The position numbers and the translations under genes were made by a program. A stretch of DNA of 64,000 nt from Paenibacillus paeoniae. Its GTDB lineage: Bacteria > Bacillota > Bacilli > Paenibacillales > Paenibacillaceae. Below are positions 55,361 through 63,934 of the stretch, in pieces (within the stretch, counting starts at the first letter, position 1; every line of letters begins with the position of its first letter). The stretch covers positions 1 to 64,000 of the forward strand of contig NZ_QUBQ01000008.1 in NCBI RefSeq assembly GCF_003388735.1. The letters run 5' to 3'. Below the pieces are notes generated by a model. It was not told where the DNA came from, made no database searches, and worked only from the letters and a program-made list of their open reading frames with translations.

Positions 55361-58300
55361 GTACGCAAATCTCGTAGGCACTAATCGCATCAGCGACGAG
55401 TATGACAAGATTAACGAGGGCTTTGATAAAGTAGAGCAGGACATGGACAGCAAGGCTCCTATCGATAGTCCTACCTTTACAAACCAACCTAAAGCTCCAA
55501 CGCCTCCGGAGGCTGACAACTCAACTCGGATAGCAACTACGGAGGCTGTTAATCGTGCAGCTGGCAAGGTGCAGACTGACCTTAACAGCCACAAGGCCGA
55601 TGACGTTAGGCACATGACGACAGCCGACCGTAACAAGCTGGCGGGTATCCAGACGGGCGCCCAGGTTAACACGGTGACTAGCGTAGCAGGTCGCACAGGG
55701 GCTGTGACAGTCGGTTGGGAGGACGTGCAAAGTAAGCCTGCGTCTACTCCATCAGCAATCGACGGGGCTGTCACTAAGGTTGGCGGCATTCAAACAGGCG
55801 CACAGGTTAACCAAAATGCTGTTGCCAAGGTTAACGACATTCCAGCTGGCAACCCATCGGATGCGGTAACTATTGCAGGCGGTACCGGTATTGCCATTAC
55901 GACCAACCCTGCTACCAAGACGGTCATCATCACGGCAACAGGTGACTCGACGCCAGGCGCGCATGCATCTAGCCATTTGTCTGACGGCTCCGACCCCATA
56001 CCAGCAGCGACAGAGACTAGGGGAGGCCTAATGTCCCCAACAGACAAGCAAGACCTTGGCCAACTTAAGGTTAAGGTAGCAGAGGGCCAGACGATCCCGG
56101 CCCCTATCAATCGCGGCCCTAACATCATCAACACATCGCAGGCGAGCGGGGCGACGGTACAAGTTAAGGGGCGAACGCTGGCCAATATATTGGGCAATGC
56201 TGGCGGGTGTGAAAGTTTAACGGATTGGTTTACTGTAGGGGATGCGATATTGTCTACTACAGTCAAAAGATCAGGTAATAACTCGTTGAAGTTTTCAGCT
56301 ACAAATACCGCAACTTATGCATTAAAAGATTTTAACTACAAACTCGATGTTAATAAACAATATGTTATGGGTGCATGGGTATTCATTGAATCTTTTACAA
56401 CGGGAATTATCCCGTTACGCGTCTACGAACCTGGTGGGACTACTACTCAACGATATACCGTTAACGCTAATACATCAGTAATCGGAAGTTGGCAATTCGT
56501 GTACATTAAAATCCCTGCCGCTAATACTGTTGTTGGTGAAGGGTTTAGAATATACTTCGGACTGACTAGCAACGCCACAGCGGTTGCCTACTTCGACGAG
56601 ATCCGTCTATATGAGGTATCCGCCGTCGACTTTACTGCAATTGGCACAACGATAACTGGAGATGCTATTGACGCCTATCTGCCATATGTAGACGGGGTTA
56701 AGCATACGCGCGGGCTGACGGTGATGATGCAGGGGAAAAATATGCTGCCGCCATTGCCCCAATGGACCGCTATTAATGCGAATCTCACAATTCAGGGTCC
56801 GTATAAGGCGGTGTTGGTAGCACCGTCAACTACAAATCAGATTACATCCATTGATATCCCGGTTGTCGCTGGTCAAACGTATCATGTACACCATAAAGGG
56901 ACGGGACGAGTATTGGTCCATAAGGGTAAGGGTACTGGTGGAGCAATCATATCTACACCGACATTTACCGTTGATGCATCGTTTAACGGATATGCTTGTA
57001 TCCGGCTCGACAACGCGATAACAGCAGGAACATTCACGTTCGAAGACGTCCAACTCGAACTCGGAACGATTGCAACCGCTTTTGCGCCTTACAATCCATC
57101 TTACGCCCACGCTGACACAATCCTAGCCAGCAACGTTGACCGTAGCATAGCGGACAGTTACGACAGCGCGACGCGGCAGGTGTTTAGGCGGATAAGGTCA
57201 GATTACAAGTTGGATCGGTCAATGAGTTGGGTCTTTCATTCAAGCTTCACAGGCTACAAGCGCATCGTAAGAAATGTCCCGGCTGACTACGTTAACGATA
57301 GCGGGATAGCTGTAAGGTATGATGGCCTTGTATTAAGGCAAGACGTTGTAAATAATGCCCAAAACGCACCGAATGAGTTTAGGCTAAGCACTGCTTACGG
57401 CGGTGTAGTGTTGTCTGTGGCAAATACTGATAGCGGCTGGGTCGATGGAGTAAACCCAAATAACAACGCAGTCGCAGCGCTAAGTAACGGATGGCGGGCG
57501 AACGGTAATAACGGCAGCACATATACTAGTTGGGTATCGATCCTGACAGGCGCGGCCCCAGCAACAAATTCCGAGGCATATGTATCCAATAATAAAGCTC
57601 CTGGCTGGGACGCGTGGGCAACGCTTGATTACGTCCTTGCCAAACCCGAGACGGAGCAGCTATTGGGCGATCTCGGTGGGCTGTCACTTGATGCTGGCGG
57701 CAATACGGTCGAGCTGATAGAAGGCGTCATCGTCCGCGAAAAGGTCAATCCTGTACTTGTCGGCGGGTACTACCAGGTCAATCGCCCCGGTACGCCGGAA
57801 AGTCATATGAAAAATCGGGTCAGGTCGTTTTTAAATATCTATAAAGACAAGGAAGTAGATACACAAAGATGGGTTAGGGATTCGAGTGCCTCAGAGCCTA
57901 AAATGTCGATACTACCGTCTGACTACGATTCCACCAAACCCTATTTTGCTGACTACATCGTACTGGACAAGTACGCCTATACGGTTAACTCCATCGACGC
58001 CGTGCTGACGTACCAATCGTCACTAGGCGGCGCTGTCGCTAAATCTACGCAGGATATAGCGGCGTTACAACGACATGAGGGTGTGCAGGACTTTGCGCTC
58101 GATTATATCCAAGCAGCAGCCGAAAATGCTAACAGGGATATCGCCGCTGCTACATCAACACCTACGCCGGGCGCACTGGTGGAGTATGACGCCAGTGGTC
58201 GTATTAAAGTTAACCTGCCAGTCGCCAATAATGACGCTGCTAACAAGCAGATGGTCGACGGAGCGCAGACGGCAGCCGAGACATTTACAAACGGTAAGGT

Positions 58301-59390
58301 CGGTAATCTAGTGACTTTGCTAACGTCAGCCAAGGGCAACACCGTTGCCGCAATAAATGAGCTTTTTCAATCTGTCGGTAATGGTAAGATGTTGCTTTCC
58401 GAGGCGCTTATCGACAGAGGATTAAAAGCCGCCTCGGCATCCGACACATTTGCAAAGCAAGCCGCTGACATAAAAGACTTTATGATAGCGCGGTCCGGTA
58501 TCGTTTGGACTCGCATTACCGACCCTCCGGCTCCTTCATTCGTTGTAGACTTGGCTTATGGCTTAGGAATGTTTATGATCATGTGCTTGTCGGGAAATAA
58601 CAACACTATTTCGTTTTATACATCTGCTAATGGAGGCGACACTTGGGTAAGTCGTTCGTTTGCTGTATCTGGTGGAGAAACTGTAGAAAATCTAACATTT
58701 GTTAATAACAGATTCATAACGACTTCCGGAACAAGAGTTTTCAGCTCAACGTCTGGAACGAGTTTTTCCCTTAACGGCACTTTGCCTTCCGGGGCATATG
58801 CACGTAGGGTTCCACTATACGCGGCTTCTCCCGGCTATATCGCAGTAGGTGGATATTACGGGATACACACATCAACCAATTTGAGTTCGTGGACTCAGCG
58901 ATACTCCGATTCGTCTGCTTCTACAGATAAGTTTAATGACGCCGCGTTTGGTAACGGTAGATTTGTGGTTGTAGGCGATAAAGGTCGATGCGTACACTCA
59001 TCTGACGGCATTAACTGGAGCGCCGGATCGGGGCTGGGTAATAGGGATTACTACAGTGTAGCTTTTGGTAATGGCAAGTTTATCGCAACAGGGATTAACG
59101 GGTACACCGCGACCTCAACGGACGGCATCACGTGGACAGAGACCCCTTCGACTAACGGATTAACTATTAGATTGGACAGGATCGTTTTTGCCGGAGGTCT
59201 CTTCATCGCTGTATCCCAACAAAACACCCCGTTTGGACTGGCATCAAGGGATGGGGTGAACTGGACGAGCATCTCTTTTGACAATGCTATTAGTAGGGTA
59301 GGAGTGGCCTACAACGACACATTGGATAGATATATGGTCGTATCTCATAATGCGACGGCGCACATCTCAGATAAAGTTGTACCAAAATAA
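55350..59390 (+). CDS. tail fibre with lectin-like and beta-propeller parts
   Basis: 1346 residues, the likely receptor-binding protein. Order: N-terminal attachment (1-75, KYANLVGTNRISDEYDKINE); a repeated trimerisation-type region (about 75-200, HMTTADRNKLAGIQTGAQVN and VGGIQTGAQVN repeated); a jelly-roll carbohydrate-binding-like domain (about 285-430) and a second at about 445-590; a stalk; and a C-terminal beta-propeller-like part from about 1048 with blades marked by SSDGINWSAG, STDGITWTET and SRDGVNWTSI. No peptidase motif. Ends at a terminator. Confidence 0.85.
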   Translation: MPNKYANLVGTNRISDEYDKINEGFDKVEQDMDSKAPIDSPTFTNQPKAPTPPEADNSTRIATTEAVNRAAGKVQTDLNSHKADDVRHMTTADRNKLAGIQTGAQVNTVTSVAGRTGAVTVGWEDVQSKPASTPSAIDGAVTKVGGIQTGAQVNQNAVAKVNDIPAGNPSDAVTIAGGTGIAITTNPATKTVIITATGDSTPGAHASSHLSDGSDPIPAATETRGGLMSPTDKQDLGQLKVKVAEGQTIPAPINRGPNIINTSQASGATVQVKGRTLANILGNAGGCESLTDWFTVGDAILSTTVKRSGNNSLKFSATNTATYALKDFNYKLDVNKQYVMGAWVFIESFTTGIIPLRVYEPGGTTTQRYTVNANTSVIGSWQFVYIKIPAANTVVGEGFRIYFGLTSNATAVAYFDEIRLYEVSAVDFTAIGTTITGDAIDAYLPYVDGVKHTRGLTVMMQGKNMLPPLPQWTAINANLTIQGPYKAVLVAPSTTNQITSIDIPVVAGQTYHVHHKGTGRVLVHKGKGTGGAIISTPTFTVDASFNGYACIRLDNAITAGTFTFEDVQLELGTIATAFAPYNPSYAHADTILASNVDRSIADSYDSATRQVFRRIRSDYKLDRSMSWVFHSSFTGYKRIVRNVPADYVNDSGIAVRYDGLVLRQDVVNNAQNAPNEFRLSTAYGGVVLSVANTDSGWVDGVNPNNNAVAALSNGWRANGNNGSTYTSWVSILTGAAPATNSEAYVSNNKAPGWDAWATLDYVLAKPETEQLLGDLGGLSLDAGGNTVELIEGVIVREKVNPVLVGGYYQVNRPGTPESHMKNRVRSFLNIYKDKEVDTQRWVRDSSASEPKMSILPSDYDSTKPYFADYIVLDKYAYTVNSIDAVLTYQSSLGGAVAKSTQDIAALQRHEGVQDFALDYIQAAAENANRDIAAATSTPTPGALVEYDASGRIKVNLPVANNDAANKQMVDGAQTAAETFTNGKVGNLVTLLTSAKGNTVAAINELFQSVGNGKMLLSEALIDRGLKAASASDTFAKQAADIKDFMIARSGIVWTRITDPPAPSFVVDLAYGLGMFMIMCLSGNNNTISFYTSANGGDTWVSRSFAVSGGETVENLTFVNNRFITTSGTRVFSSTSGTSFSLNGTLPSGAYARRVPLYAASPGYIAVGGYYGIHTSTNLSSWTQRYSDSSASTDKFNDAAFGNGRFVVVGDKGRCVHSSDGINWSAGSGLGNRDYYSVAFGNGKFIATGINGYTATSTDGITWTETPSTNGLTIRLDRIVFAGGLFIAVSQQNTPFGLASRDGVNWTSISFDNAISRVGVAYNDTLDRYMVVSHNATAHISDKVVPK

Positions 59391-59396
59391 ACAAGC

Positions 59397-59432
59397 AGGC
59401 TCCGAGTAATCGGGGCCTTTACTATTTTACTA
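59397..59432 (+). terminator. terminator behind the tail fibre gene
   Basis: aggctccga / tcggggcct around gtaa, followed by a T-rich tail. It separates the structural genes from the lysis genes. Confidence 0.7.
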
Positions 59433-59456
59433 TTTTACTTGGGAGGTAAAAAATCA

Positions 59457-59918
59457 ATGATCAAACAATTACTATCAACTGCTATAACAGCAGCAGCCGG
59501 AGCATCCGGCAAAGAGGCAGCATTTGGTGGAGTGATTGCCGCAGTCGGAACAACAATCGCTGCCGCGCTTGGAGGGTGGGACGTTGCATTGAAAATCTTG
59601 CTATTTGCTATGGTATTTGATTATGTAACAGGCGTCCTCGCAGCTGTGAGGGATAAGCGACTGGATAGCGACATCATGTTATGGGGAGGCATCAGAAAAC
59701 TAGTTGTAGGCGGCGTTATCGCTTTTGCGGTCTTGCTGGATCAGTTTTTTGGCAATGATGCACCTGTGATAAGGACAATCGCTTTTTACTTTTATCTAGG
59801 TCGCGAAGGCTTAAGCATCGTGGAAAATCTCGGCAAGCTAAATATCCTTGTGCCGCCTGGTATTAAAGATAAACTGCAGCAGCTCAAGGGTAAGGAGGAT
59901 GTGCGCAATGACGTTTAA
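59457..59918 (+). CDS. holin (phage holin 4 / toxin-secretion holin family)
   Basis: 153 residues with three to four hydrophobic helices. LLFAMVFDYVTGVLAAVRDK, SDIMLWGGIRKLVVGGVIAF and FYFYLGREGLSIVENLGKL are hallmark segments of this family. Opens the membrane at the end of the lytic cycle. ATG 59457 has GGGAGG 9 nt upstream. Overlaps the amidase gene by 11 bp. Confidence 0.93.
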   Translation: MIKQLLSTAITAAAGASGKEAAFGGVIAAVGTTIAAALGGWDVALKILLFAMVFDYVTGVLAAVRDKRLDSDIMLWGGIRKLVVGGVIAFAVLLDQFFGNDAPVIRTIAFYFYLGREGLSIVENLGKLNILVPPGIKDKLQQLKGKEDVRNDV

Positions 59919-60729
59919 AATTATTGGAGATCCCAAGCCAGAGTTATTAATTGATCCAGGTCATGGCGGCAAAGATCCGGGCGCTAGTGGAAACGGTATC
60001 ATCGAGAAACTGCTAACTCTTGCCATATCTCTTTACCAGTACAATCGGTTTAAAGAGTTGGGTGTCAGGGTGGCTTTGACAAGGGATAGCGATGTCACTT
60101 TGGACTCAAATGCCAGGGCTCTACTAGTCAAAAACAGTGGTGCCAAGTATTGCATCAGCAATCATATTAACGCTGCTGCATCAGCAAGCGCCGCTGGAGT
60201 GGAGACCATCCATAGCATTCATAACAATGGTAAACTGGCAACAGCTTTGATGCAGGCTATTGCTGATGCAGGTCAGCTTAAGCGTTCAAGGCCAGTGTTC
60301 AGCAAGCCTAATACTTCTGGAGGGGATTACTACTACATGCATCGCTTGACGGGCAATGCATCCACGGTCATTGTGGAGTACGGATTTTGCAGCAACCCTG
60401 CTGACGCGGCACGTCTCCTGGCTAACTGGCAAGCGTATGCCGAGTCTGTGGTTAAAGCGTACTGTCTGTTTGTAGGACATAAGTACACGCCTCCTGCCGG
60501 TATGACACAGCCGCCAGTTACGCCACCAACGACTCAGCCGGCACAACCCTTAGCCCCGGCAGCACCAGTAAGCGACCAGGTTAACATCCACGTAAATGGT
60601 AAGCTACTGGATCAAAAAGGTACGCTTAAAAATGGGGTGACTACTGTACCAGTACGCGCCGTAGCGGAGGCGCTGGGAGCCAAGGTGACTTGGGACGCAG
60701 CAACACGGACAGTAAATATTGATAAATAA
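59908..60729 (+). CDS. endolysin: N-acetylmuramoyl-L-alanine amidase with stalk domain
   Basis: 273 residues. Amidase_3 domain (about 1-180) with zinc ligands in LIDPGHGGKDPGA (His), GNGIIEK (Glu) and SNHINAA (His), and catalytic Glu in VIVEYGFCSN. A Pro/Thr-rich linker (about 190-225) leads to a copper amine oxidase N-terminal-like stalk domain (about 228-273, INVNGK-type start, VPVRAVAEALGAKVTWD), which is the same class as in the cargo gene at 54090. No signal peptide, so release depends on the holin. GGAGG lies 9 nt before the ATG. Confidence 0.94.
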   Translation: MTFKIIGDPKPELLIDPGHGGKDPGASGNGIIEKLLTLAISLYQYNRFKELGVRVALTRDSDVTLDSNARALLVKNSGAKYCISNHINAAASASAAGVETIHSIHNNGKLATALMQAIADAGQLKRSRPVFSKPNTSGGDYYYMHRLTGNASTVIVEYGFCSNPADAARLLANWQAYAESVVKAYCLFVGHKYTPPAGMTQPPVTPPTTQPAQPLAPAAPVSDQVNIHVNGKLLDQKGTLKNGVTTVPVRAVAEALGAKVTWDAATRTVNIDK

Positions 60730-60736
60730 ACAAGAC

Positions 60737-60768
60737 AAAGCCCGCTATCCAATAGGACGGCGGGCTTT
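60737..60768. terminator. bidirectional terminator behind the lysis genes
   Basis: aaagcccgct / ggcgggcttt with the inner bases atccaataggac. It stands between the converging amidase gene and the first leftward gene of the right-end cluster. Confidence 0.8.
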
Positions 60769-60771
60769 CGT

Positions 60772-61239
60772 TTAGCATCCACAATATTTTTCATTAAGTC
60801 GATCAACGACCTCTCCAAATGATTCGGACGTGTCCAGAAAGTGAACAGTCCTACCACACTCATAGCACTTGATTTCTGGCTTAAGCCCTTTAAACTGCAT
60901 CTGGAATTCGATGTCAGAGATGGTACGCACGTTTCGTACATCATCGAGAGAAGGTTGTCTATTGAATATGTGAAGTTCGATGTTATAGTCATCAATGTTG
61001 GTTTGATACGATAACTCTGCACAGTATCGTGCATCTCCATTTGGAGCAGCATATTTATAGATATCTATGGGGGACGCGTTAACGTAGACATTTTCGTACG
61101 ATCCAATTTTCTTCGGTGTTATACCTTGCTTTTCGCTAATTTCTTCTAATCCTTCTTTGGAATTAATAGTGCGAATGAGTCCGACATCTTTTAAGACATC
61201 CTCGAAATATTCTTTCGTCCGATCATCAATTTTAATCAT
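60772..61239 (-). CDS. zinc-ribbon phage protein, unknown function
   Basis: 155 residues. N-terminal alpha/beta part (KEYFEDVLKDVGLIRTINS), a middle part of beta type, and a C-terminal zinc site with CYEC near 124 and YCGC at the very end. No family recognised. ATG 61239 is favoured by the spacing to AGGAGG; ATG 61245 is too close. Last gene of the leftward cluster. Confidence 0.62.
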   Translation of the reverse strand: MIKIDDRTKEYFEDVLKDVGLIRTINSKEGLEEISEKQGITPKKIGSYENVYVNASPIDIYKYAAPNGDARYCAELSYQTNIDDYNIELHIFNRQPSLDDVRNVRTISDIEFQMQFKGLKPEIKCYECGRTVHFLDTSESFGEVVDRLNEKYCGC

Positions 61240-61271
61240 GTTCATTCCTCCTCCTAATTAGGACAGCGTGC

Positions 61272-61760
61272 TTATTCATCATTCCACGCAAGCAGCCTCC
61301 AACCCTTCCATTGGGTGGATTTCCTCTTACGTTTTCCTTGAGCGGAATATTTAATTTTCATAATGCCGTCTGCAGCTTGCTTTAAAGTTCCTTCGTATAG
61401 GTGTTCATTATCTCGTAACCATTTTTTTAGGTTTCTGCACTTATAAACCTCACCAGAAGGGGATTGGATCACCCACTCCTTGGCATGCATATGGGTTTCG
61501 AATCTACCGGTCAGAGGATGAGAAGGAAGCCGTTCATGGGCGATGGAAAGGCTATCTATGAGACTTGTTTTACGTCTTCTATTCACTGCCGAGCATACTG
61601 GACTACAAGTAAGGGTGTCACTGCTTGGAGGAGCTTGAAATTCATTGCGGCAAATAATGCATTCCTTATAGTGCTTTCTCAACTCACTGTAACATGTCCT
61701 GGAGCAAGTTTTTTTGTTACGTCCTAACTGTTGACCGCATATTGGGCAAGTCACACTCAA
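61272..61760 (-). CDS. zinc-finger protein with NUMOD-like DNA-binding C terminus
   Basis: 162 residues. Two Cys-rich fingers at the N terminus (CPICG...CSRTC and CIICR...CSPVC), then a C-terminal module (EWVIQSPSGEVYKCRNLKKW then a helix, ending STQWKGWRLLAW). That module is the type that accompanies HNH homing endonucleases, in the pattern SPsGevy-NLkkw-KGWr. No HNH motif is present, so it is probably a DNA-binding protein or a degenerate homing endonuclease. TTG 61760 is chosen since GGAGG lies 8 nt ahead. Confidence 0.65.
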   Translation of the reverse strand: MSVTCPICGQQLGRNKKTCSRTCYSELRKHYKECIICRNEFQAPPSSDTLTCSPVCSAVNRRRKTSLIDSLSIAHERLPSHPLTGRFETHMHAKEWVIQSPSGEVYKCRNLKKWLRDNEHLYEGTLKQAADGIMKIKYSAQGKRKRKSTQWKGWRLLAWNDE

Positions 61761-61922
61761 AAAGCACACCTCCATATACCAGCATGTGCCTATTTTATTA
61801 TCAATGTGCAATATATGTAAAGGCCAGTCATGCACGACCAGCTCGTGGCGGATTTCCGCGAACGCGGCGTTTCACAACGCGGCGGTTTCGACCGGTTTCC
61901 CTCCGGCAGCTCATCAGGCGGA

Positions 61923-62078
61923 TTACTTATCGTTGCTTATAGTTTTATTTATTGCTTCTTTGTAAACTGCTAGCCGTTCGGATCTCAATGATCCAGGCAT
62001 TCTCTTCGGGTACGGTTTTGCTATATGCTGGGCGACTTTGTGGGCGTAATATCGAATCCTATCCCGGTGCTGCTTCAT
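61923..62078 (-). CDS. small basic phage protein
   Basis: 51 residues, beginning MKQHRDRIRYYAHKVAQH. AGGAGG lies 5 nt before the ATG and the start overlaps the stop of the preceding small gene (TAATG). Very basic and helical. No family recognised. Confidence 0.6.
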   Translation of the reverse strand: MKQHRDRIRYYAHKVAQHIAKPYPKRMPGSLRSERLAVYKEAINKTISNDK

Positions 62079-62167
62079 TAGCGCCTCCTGTTCCGCCGCC
62101 AACGTACCGCAGCCGCAACCATTACCGCCGCAGCCAGTGCGGTTATTATCATGGATGCCGTTTGCAT
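62078..62167 (-). CDS. 29-residue single-span membrane peptide
   Basis: ATG 62167 with GGAGG at 8 nt. One hydrophobic helix (SMIITALAAAVMVAAAV) followed by a strongly basic end (RWRRNRRR). It resembles small phage membrane peptides that act on the host membrane, but that is an inference from shape. Translation is coupled to the next gene by TAATG. Confidence 0.6.
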   Translation of the reverse strand: MQTASMIITALAAAVMVAAAVRWRRNRRR

Positions 62168-62181
62168 GGTGATCACCTCCG

Positions 62182-62403
62182 TTAGCGTATTTTTATAGCG
62201 TCGGGGTTGTCGGGAACTTGTGCAATACTGACCGATCCTGTATATGTGTCTAATGACACTTCGTAAATAATCTCGTCCTCTTCGATCCCGTAACCTTCCG
62301 CACAAAAGGACATCGGGCATTTATCGTACTCTTCCGCGTCCTCTCCTACAAAGAATACCGTTTGGCAATCTAGACATTTCATTTTAAAAACCGAATATTG
62401 CAT
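62182..62403 (-). CDS. small zinc-ribbon protein
   Basis: 73 residues. CLDC near the start and a CPMSFC pair about 20 residues later could bind zinc. An acidic beta-rich tail follows (GIEEDEIIYEVSLDTYTGSV). ATG 62403 has GGGAG at 9 nt; the ATG at 62412 overlaps that site. No family recognised. Confidence 0.6.
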   Translation of the reverse strand: MQYSVFKMKCLDCQTVFFVGEDAEEYDKCPMSFCAEGYGIEEDEIIYEVSLDTYTGSVSIAQVPDNPDAIKIR

Positions 62404-62420
62404 ACGCTCCATCTCCCGGA

Positions 62421-62436
62421 AGACCGCGAAGGGCCT
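62421..62436 (-). repeat. intergenic hairpin 1 of the right-end array
   Basis: Minus strand AGGCC-CUUCGC-GGUCU. Lies between the stop of the 62440 gene and the start of the 62182 gene. Same place and class as the hairpins at 62629, 63354, 63631 and 63897, with a weaker stem. Confidence 0.55.
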
Positions 62437-62439
62437 GTA

Positions 62440-62586
62440 TTATTGTGATGCTCTATTAGCTTGACCCAGTGTCTTGTGTCCGCTGTCGATTTTGCCATCT
62501 CGAATAACTACCCAACGCACCCAATCCATCAGAACAGCTTCTCGTTGCCATTGAGGTATTTCGCTAACTGGAATTACTTTTGTCAT
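62440..62586 (-). CDS. 48-residue phage protein
   Basis: ATG 62586 with GGGGAGG at 7 nt. Begins MTKVIPVSEIPQWQREAVLM and is rich in Trp. No family recognised. Followed by a short hairpin (62421-62436). Confidence 0.58.
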   Translation of the reverse strand: MTKVIPVSEIPQWQREAVLMDWVRWVVIRDGKIDSGHKTLGQANRASQ

Positions 62587-62628
62587 CCCCGTTACCTCCC
62601 CGCGTAAGCTCGCCAGCATATTGTAGGA

Positions 62629-62645
62629 GGGAGCGCTAGGCCCCC
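62629..62645 (-). repeat. intergenic hairpin 2 of the right-end array
   Basis: Minus strand GGGGGC-CUAGC-GCUCCC, with one G-U pair and the stop codon of the 62636 gene in its loop, followed by CCUCCUACAAU. No T run. Confidence 0.65.
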
Positions 62646-63330
62646 AATGATTTGCGGCGCAGCGGCGATACAACGCCCACTACGTAAGCTAAGTTGTGTG
62701 TGGCTGCCAATAATACATCCCCGAACCAGTCTCCCTGCGATGGGTGGAGATTATGAAATATACGCAATCGCCAACATGCGACTGGAGGGAGTGGATCATC
62801 CTCATACACATGACCCCACACGTCAAGGGCCATACCCTTATCGTCCACCGCTTGGAGTACATATGTCCCGCGCTCCCTGTTATGCAGCGCGTGTCTAATG
62901 AGGTCGGAAAACCTCTCGTCGTGAACATGCTCGGCGGTAAATTTGCCGCGATAGGCCAAATAGTTGATGACGTGCGCAGTAAGCGACCGATCCTCTGGAG
63001 CCATCGAGAGGTAAGTCCGTAATCAACCTCGTCAATCTTGGTGAGGATCACGGATAGCTGTTTTGCCGTTAGTTTTCGGCAATCTTCCCACTGCTGGATG
63101 ATGCTGGCCTGAAATTTAACCAGCCACTCCGACCGATACATCAAGCCGGAAAAGACGGCCATTGCAGCGGAACATTTAAGCGCATGCTCGGCGTTCCTTT
63201 CCTCCTGCGCCGCCAGTTCGGCGGCTGCGCGGATCTCTGTCAGCTTAAGCCGATAGCAATCGTAACCGTAAGGCTTGCCTGCGATGCGATATTTGCCCGA
63301 GATCGCCTTACTGCACGTAGTGCATTTCAT
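62636..63330 (-). pseudogene. frameshifted phage gene (zinc-binding N terminus)
   Basis: Reading from ATG 63330 (GGAGG ahead) gives MKCTTCSKAISGKYRIAG and a helical part up to about residue 105 (VILTKIDEVDYG). From there the frame turns into unlikely sequence, while the -1 frame continues with TYLSMAPEDRSLTAHVINYL and RFSDLIRHALHNRERGTYVL to a stop at 62636. The second half has no ribosome-binding site of its own. The change falls near 63018. One 231-residue protein was probably intended. No slippery sequence is seen at the junction. Confidence 0.6.
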
Positions 63331-63353
63331 CGATTTACCTCCTCCTTTGTAGG

Positions 63354-63369
63354 AGGGGCCGTAGCCCCT
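63354..63369 (-). repeat. intergenic hairpin 3, cUACGg tetraloop
   Basis: Minus strand AGGGGC-UACG-GCCCCU, a UNCG-class loop closed by C-G, followed by CCUAC and then AAAGGAGGAGG, the ribosome-binding site of no less than the nearby downstream gene's region. The CCUCC part can pair with GGAGG. Confidence 0.7.
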
Positions 63370-63372
63370 GTG

Positions 63373-63591
63373 TTAATGAAATACAACTTCATTAGGCGCA
63401 TCCCAATTTGCCACCATATCAGATTCGTCTTCGATATCCTGCCAGTTCTCGACAACTTCCCACTTTACAAGGTACCCATTGCCGGAACCGTCTTGCCCGC
63501 GTGCTTTGTATAGAGGGCGCTCTCCCATTGGTCCATCGATAAATGGTAGTTGAGTCAAAGTAATTCCGATTCCGTTGTATTTAATAGTCAT
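63373..63591 (-). CDS. 72-residue phage protein
   Basis: ATG 63591 with AAGGAGA about 8 nt ahead. Beta-rich and acidic (KYNGIGITLTQLPFIDGPMG, YLVKWEVVENWQDIEDESD). No family recognised. A cUACGg hairpin (63354-63369) follows its stop. Confidence 0.62.
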   Translation of the reverse strand: MTIKYNGIGITLTQLPFIDGPMGERPLYKARGQDGSGNGYLVKWEVVENWQDIEDESDMVANWDAPNEVVFH

Positions 63592-63630
63592 TTCAACATC
63601 TCCTTTAGTTTTTTATTGAATATTGTGGGA

Positions 63631-63644
63631 GGGGCCGCAGCCCC
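63631..63644 (-). repeat. intergenic hairpin 4, cUGCGg tetraloop
   Basis: Minus strand GGGGC-UGCG-GCCCC, a UNCG-class loop closed by C-G, followed by UCCCACAAUAUU. No T run, so not a normal terminator. Confidence 0.7.
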
Positions 63645-63648
63645 ACCA

Positions 63649-63846
63649 TTAGATTACAATTTCAGCGTTACAGAGAGCCTCTTTCGCCAGCTCAAGCGCT
63701 TTTAGTTCCGCCGCATACGTCTTACGCCATTGTTCACTTGTAAGGTGCTTGAGATAGCCCTGTACCGTTCTCTGCCGATCCGCTATCGCCATTCCTAATG
63801 CACTAACAACATCCTCATTCATAGTTACGTTTAAATTCATGTTCAT
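63649..63846 (-). CDS. 65-residue phage protein
   Basis: ATG 63846 with GGGAGG at 9 nt. Short polar N terminus and helices (VVSALGMAIADRQRTVQGYL, AAELKALELAKEAL). No family recognised. A cUGCGg hairpin (63631-63644) follows its stop. Confidence 0.62.
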   Translation of the reverse strand: MNMNLNVTMNEDVVSALGMAIADRQRTVQGYLKHLTSEQWRKTYAAELKALELAKEALCNAEIVI

Positions 63847-63896
63847 TGATGACTACCTCCCGTTTATTATTCTCTTGCTTTATGGTAAGATTGGGA

Positions 63897-63923
63897 GGAA
63901 GGCCGGGTCGTGACCGACCTTCC
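63897..63923 (-). repeat. intergenic hairpin 5 of the right-end array
   Basis: Minus strand GGAAGG-UC-GGUC-AC-GACC-CGG-CCUUCC, followed by UCCCAAUCUUA. Longer stem with an internal bulge; same place between genes and the same UCCCA-type tail. Confidence 0.6.
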
Positions 63924-63934
63924 AATGGAACCTT

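Noticed and set aside
61829-61975. 49-codon plus-strand ORF with a weak AAAGG in front
   Set aside because: It is opposite to all neighbours, its end overlaps a better supported minus-strand gene, and it has no recognisable sequence features.
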